Origin: Planctomycetota bacterium | GTDB lineage: Bacteria > Planctomycetota > Phycisphaerae > Tepidisphaerales > Tepidisphaeraceae | Direction of reading: 5' to 3' | Assembly (NCBI GenBank): GCA_039182125.1 | Contig: JBCDCH010000018.1 | Location: forward strand, 1-62,356 | Length of the DNA: 62,356 nucleotides | Part shown: positions 59,573-62,356 of the stretch, piece after piece | How the letters are laid out: each line of letters opens with the position of its first letter | Numbering within the stretch: the first letter of the stretch is position 1 | Notes under the pieces: model-generated | The model's input: only the letters and a program-made list of their open reading frames with translations | Database searches by the model: none | What the model was told of the DNA's origin: nothing | Translations under genes and position numbers: made by a program

Positions 59573-60991
59573 TCACCGCTTGAAGAACGTCTGCCCGCGG
59601 CCGCTGAACTTGCTCAGGCGGTTGTTCACGTACAAGCCCTCCAGGATGAACTCGCCGACGCTGGCGAGAATGCCGGGGTCGGTCGGGTCGAGTTCGAGCC
59701 CACGGGCAAGATCTTCGGCCACGCTCGGCAACGTCGCGATGTTCTTCATGTTCGCGACAAACTCCTCGGCACCGCTCTCGTCACTCACCGCGAACCGCAC
59801 GTTGCCGGCAAACTCCTCGACGATCTCCTCGTACTCCTCTTCCTCGGCGACGGTCGCGAAAACGTTTTTCACCGCTTCGCCGATGAGCGACTGGAGCAGC
59901 TTGTCCTCGGCGGCGTCGTCCTCGGCGAGGGTCATCTCGACCTTGCCGCGTGACGAAGCGACGAGGTGCTGCAGGTCGCCGGGTCGAACGACGACGCGGC
60001 TTTCACCGGTGAGGATGCCGCGCCGTTCGGCGTTGGAAACGACGACCTCCATGTTCGCGATCGACGTGCGGACTGAGACGCCCGACGCCTGGGAGACATG
60101 CGGCGAGTTGCGGGCCAGGCGGACGACCTCCTCAACGATCGTTGCCATGAACGGCGGCACCATGATCTCGACGCCGCTGTCACGCTGCAAATACGCGTTG
60201 GCGTTGACGATCATGAGGCCTTCCTCGATCGTCGCGGGGTAGTGCGTGCGGATGACGGTGCCGATGCGGTCCTTGAGGGGCGTGACGATGCGGCCGCGGT
60301 TGGTGTAGTCCTCGGGGTTGGCGCTGAATGTGAGGCACACGTCGATGTCGAGCCGAACGGGGTAGCCGCGAATCTGCACGTCGCGTTCCTCGAGCACGTT
60401 GAACAAACCGACCTGGATGCGCGGGGCAAGGTCCGGCAGTTCGTTGACCGCGAAGATGCCGCGATTGGCGCGCGGGATCAGGCCAAAGTGCATTGTGCTC
60501 TCGTCGGAGAGGTAACGCCCCTCGGCGTGCTTGACCAAGTCGACCTCGCCGATGAGGTCCGCGATCGTCACATCGGGCGTCGCGAGTTTTTCCTGGTAAC
60601 GCTGGCGGCGATGCACCCACTCGATCGGCGTGTCGTCGCCGTGCTCGGCGATGAGCCGCTTGCCGGTCTGGGTCATCGGCACCAGCGGATCGTCGTTGAT
60701 CTCCAACCCGCTGAGCACCGGCAGCCACTCGTCGAGCAGGTCCGGGAGCATGCGGAGGATGCGTGTCTTCGCCTGGCCACGCAGACCGAGGAAGAGCAGG
60801 TCGTGCTTGGCGAGGATGCCGTTGATGATCTGCGGGATGACGCTCTCGCGATAACCGACGATGCCGGGGAAGAGTTCTTCCGCGGCTCGCAGTTTCGCGA
60901 TCAGGTTGTGCCGCATCTCGTCCTTGACGCTGCGGAAGGTGTAGTCCGTTTGCTTCAACTGCCCAAGCGTGGCGGCGTTCGGATGCGACAT
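59573..60991 (-). CDS. MoxR/magnesium-chelatase-type AAA+ ATPase
   Basis: A protein of 472 residues. The AAA+ core (about 50-330) includes FPGIVGYRESVIPQIINGIL, Walker A LGLRGQAKTRILR near residue 70, GLIPRANRGIFAVNELPDLA, with a Walker B in which the usual Asp-Glu reads Asn-Glu, and RIQVGLFNVLEERDVQIRGY. The sensor CLTFSANPEDYTNRGRIVTP and the arginine finger LKDRIGTVIRTHYP follow. The C-terminal part has the MoxR lid. Such ATPases work as chaperones with VWA-domain partners, none of which is in the window. The start at 60991 is set by the gene upstream ending 35 bases away; in-frame residues before it are unlike protein. Confidence 0.85.
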   Translation of the reverse strand: MSHPNAATLGQLKQTDYTFRSVKDEMRHNLIAKLRAAEELFPGIVGYRESVIPQIINGILAKHDLLFLGLRGQAKTRILRMLPDLLDEWLPVLSGLEINDDPLVPMTQTGKRLIAEHGDDTPIEWVHRRQRYQEKLATPDVTIADLIGEVDLVKHAEGRYLSDESTMHFGLIPRANRGIFAVNELPDLAPRIQVGLFNVLEERDVQIRGYPVRLDIDVCLTFSANPEDYTNRGRIVTPLKDRIGTVIRTHYPATIEEGLMIVNANAYLQRDSGVEIMVPPFMATIVEEVVRLARNSPHVSQASGVSVRTSIANMEVVVSNAERRGILTGESRVVVRPGDLQHLVASSRGKVEMTLAEDDAAEDKLLQSLIGEAVKNVFATVAEEEEYEEIVEEFAGNVRFAVSDESGAEEFVANMKNIATLPSVAEDLARGLELDPTDPGILASVGEFILEGLYVNNRLSKFSGRGQTFFKR

Positions 60992-61026
60992 GCGCCATCC
61001 TAGCGCCGCCGGCCGTCGGACTGTTT

Positions 61027-62356
61027 TCAGATTGATTCGAGCCAGCGACCGATCGCGACCGGGTCGGCCCACTTGTCGCGCTCGACGACCTCGCCGTCGG
61101 TGTTGATCAAGACGGCACCGCTCGGAAACGTGTCTAGCTCATCCGCGATGGATGCGTCCATCGCCTCGACGCTCAACACACCGCCGAGGTTGGCTTCATT
61201 GCTCAGACGCTCGGCCAGCGCGATACGGTCGGCGAGCGTGATGTGCTGACGAACGCTCAGGCCGACGGCGTCGTTGCGGCGGACGTTCGCGCCGGTCGGG
61301 TGGGCCTCGCGGGTGTAGGCCCAGATCCAGTTGACCTTGCGCTCGGCCCCGTCGCGGATCACATCGAGGGCTTGTGCGTAGTCACGGAAATGCGGACAGG
61401 TGATCGAGCCGAAGACGACGACCGTCGGCCGATCGGCGAGGTCGTCAAGGGAAATCGGATGTCCCTCAAGCGCGACGAGCTTGAGATCGGTCACGTCGGG
61501 CGTCTCGATTGTCGCGAAGACGCCCGCATCGTCAGGCGCGGTGAGGACAGGCCGCTCTTGCCCGGCGACGTCGGCACCCAAGCGGAGACGGTCGCTGAAC
61601 GGGTTTTCGCGTTGGGCCCGTGGCCGTTCGCCTGCGGCACCGCGAAGTTCACGCATCTTCTCACGCAGGGCCTGCTTTTGCTCGTCGTCGAGGATTGCCA
61701 TGACCCGTTGACGGGCGGACATGACCGCGTCACGCACGGCTTCACGATCGCCGTCATTGGCTTCGAGGGTTTCCCGGAGTTCTTCGCCGATCGCGGTGAT
61801 CTCGGTGCGCTGTTCACGCTCGAGTTCGAGTTGCATGGTCGCCTCGAAGAACGTGCGAATGCCGGCACCTCGGCCGCCGCGCTGGCCGCGATCACGGGCC
61901 TGCGGGGTGTCGGCCGGCTCGTCCGCTTCAACCTCGCCGTCCTTCGCCGCCGGACGCTGCTGACGCTGGCCGCCACGGTTGAAGGCTTGGCGTAGTTTCT
62001 GCCGTTGTTCGTCGTCGAGGACCGCTCCGATCCGCTCCATCATCAGTGCGCCGAACGCACGCATCTCTTCGCGGCGTTGCTCCGGCGACATGTCCGCGAG
62101 CGCTTCGCGCTTCTCGGCCATCGTGGTGCGGGCTTCGTCGAGGATTGCCCGGACCTGGGTTTGCTGTTCTTCGGTCAGGTCCAGCTGGCGGAGCACTTGT
62201 TGGATGCGTTGCAGTTGCCGGCCTCCGCCGCGCTGACCACGCTGCCGTTCAGGTCGTTCCGGGCGGTCGGTTTGTTGCCGGTCGCCGCGCTCACCACGCG
62301 GCTTGTCGCCCGGCTCGGCCCATGCGGGAATGGTCAGGGCGGCGGCGAGGACGGCG
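61027..62356 (-). CDS. Spy/LTXXQ-like plus deiodinase-like (thioredoxin-fold) protein, 5' end outside the window
   Basis: At least 443 residues are visible; the frame stays open to the window edge and the start codon lies beyond it. The visible N-terminus ends a signal peptide (AVLAAALTIPAWAEPGDKP). Next is a basic linker, then two LTXXQ-like helical units (QLDLTEEQQTQVRAILDEAR, LELEREQRTEITAIGEELRE), and a thioredoxin-like domain from about residue 290: TVVVFGSITCPHFRDYAQAL, IWAYTREAHPTGANVRRNDA and HITLADRIALAERL. The FGSxTCPxF and EAHP motifs are those of iodothyronine deiodinase-like proteins with Cys for Sec. It may be a periplasmic redox or metal-sensing protein. It is upstream of the MoxR-type gene on the same strand. 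Confidence 0.75.
   Translation of the reverse strand, partial: AVLAAALTIPAWAEPGDKPRGERGDRQQTDRPERPERQRGQRGGGRQLQRIQQVLRQLDLTEEQQTQVRAILDEARTTMAEKREALADMSPEQRREEMRAFGALMMERIGAVLDDEQRQKLRQAFNRGGQRQQRPAAKDGEVEADEPADTPQARDRGQRGGRGAGIRTFFEATMQLELEREQRTEITAIGEELRETLEANDGDREAVRDAVMSARQRVMAILDDEQKQALREKMRELRGAAGERPRAQRENPFSDRLRLGADVAGQERPVLTAPDDAGVFATIETPDVTDLKLVALEGHPISLDDLADRPTVVVFGSITCPHFRDYAQALDVIRDGAERKVNWIWAYTREAHPTGANVRRNDAVGLSVRQHITLADRIALAERLSNEANLGGVLSVEAMDASIADELDTFPSGAVLINTDGEVVERDKWADPVAIGRWLESI

Noticed and set aside
61379-61420. Selenocysteine in the deiodinase-like domain
   Set aside because: The codon at the catalytic position reads TGT (Cys) on the minus strand and not TGA, so no SECIS is needed.

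Overview
The window looks like a high-GC planctomycete chromosome segment, most likely of the Phycisphaerae type. The evidence is the combination of a DUF1800/DUF1501 (Tat-exported) gene pair, a PEP-CTERM anchored TIGR03790 protein, a calcium-repeat protein opening with a LEPR-XLL-like motif, DUF1559-like prepilin proteins, a K+-type membrane pyrophosphatase and LptE/BamD-like envelope genes. The lineage is inferred from gene content only; no rRNA is present.

Layout. 1-21.9 kb is ordinary chromosome: a stand-alone UVR-motif protein, a kinase/deoxyribosyltransferase-like protein, a LOG protein, a TonB-like protein, an RTX-like surface protein, queE, a TIGR03790 protein, bcp, a YqeY protein, rho, a prepilin-like protein and an aldo/keto reductase coupled to a small LigD_N-like protein. 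Next comes a minus-strand cluster folP-cdaA-cdaR-proA (c-di-AMP synthesis next to folate and proline synthesis), then recO-bamD-like-lptE-like-ftsH-doxX.

21.9-34.9 kb is an integrative element of about 12.9 kb, inserted into a tRNA-Lys(TTT) gene and bounded by a perfect 45-bp direct repeat of the 3' part of that tRNA (21938-21982 and 34870-34914). It carries a tyrosine integrase and a small HTH protein on the plus strand. A 9-kb minus-strand unit holds a small HTH protein, an AEP-type replication primase, two tandem paralogous small proteins, a terminase-small-like protein, an HK97-like major capsid protein, three small structural-type proteins and a 975-residue tape-measure-like protein, ending at a strong terminator. 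An XRE repressor sits behind divergent promoters that share an inverted-repeat operator, and a membrane-anchored Mrr-like nuclease lies next to attR. I see no large terminase, portal, prohead protease, lysis or tail-fibre gene. It could therefore be a decayed prophage or, more interestingly, a capsid-encoding phage-satellite-like element. This is the best candidate for an undescribed system in the window.

34.9-62.4 kb returns to chromosome: an NMT1/ThiY-type ABC importer, the DUF1800/DUF1501 pair, a sulfotransferase, a GH5 glycosidase, a YihY protein with an inserted beta-type domain, a large secreted protein, hemL, a sensor PP2C phosphatase (SpoIIE type), rsfS, hppA, an ABC-2 permease with its partner, a lipoprotein hydrolase, YceI, a membrane protein, a MoxR-type AAA+ ATPase, and a partial Spy-like/deiodinase-like fusion protein cut by the window edge.
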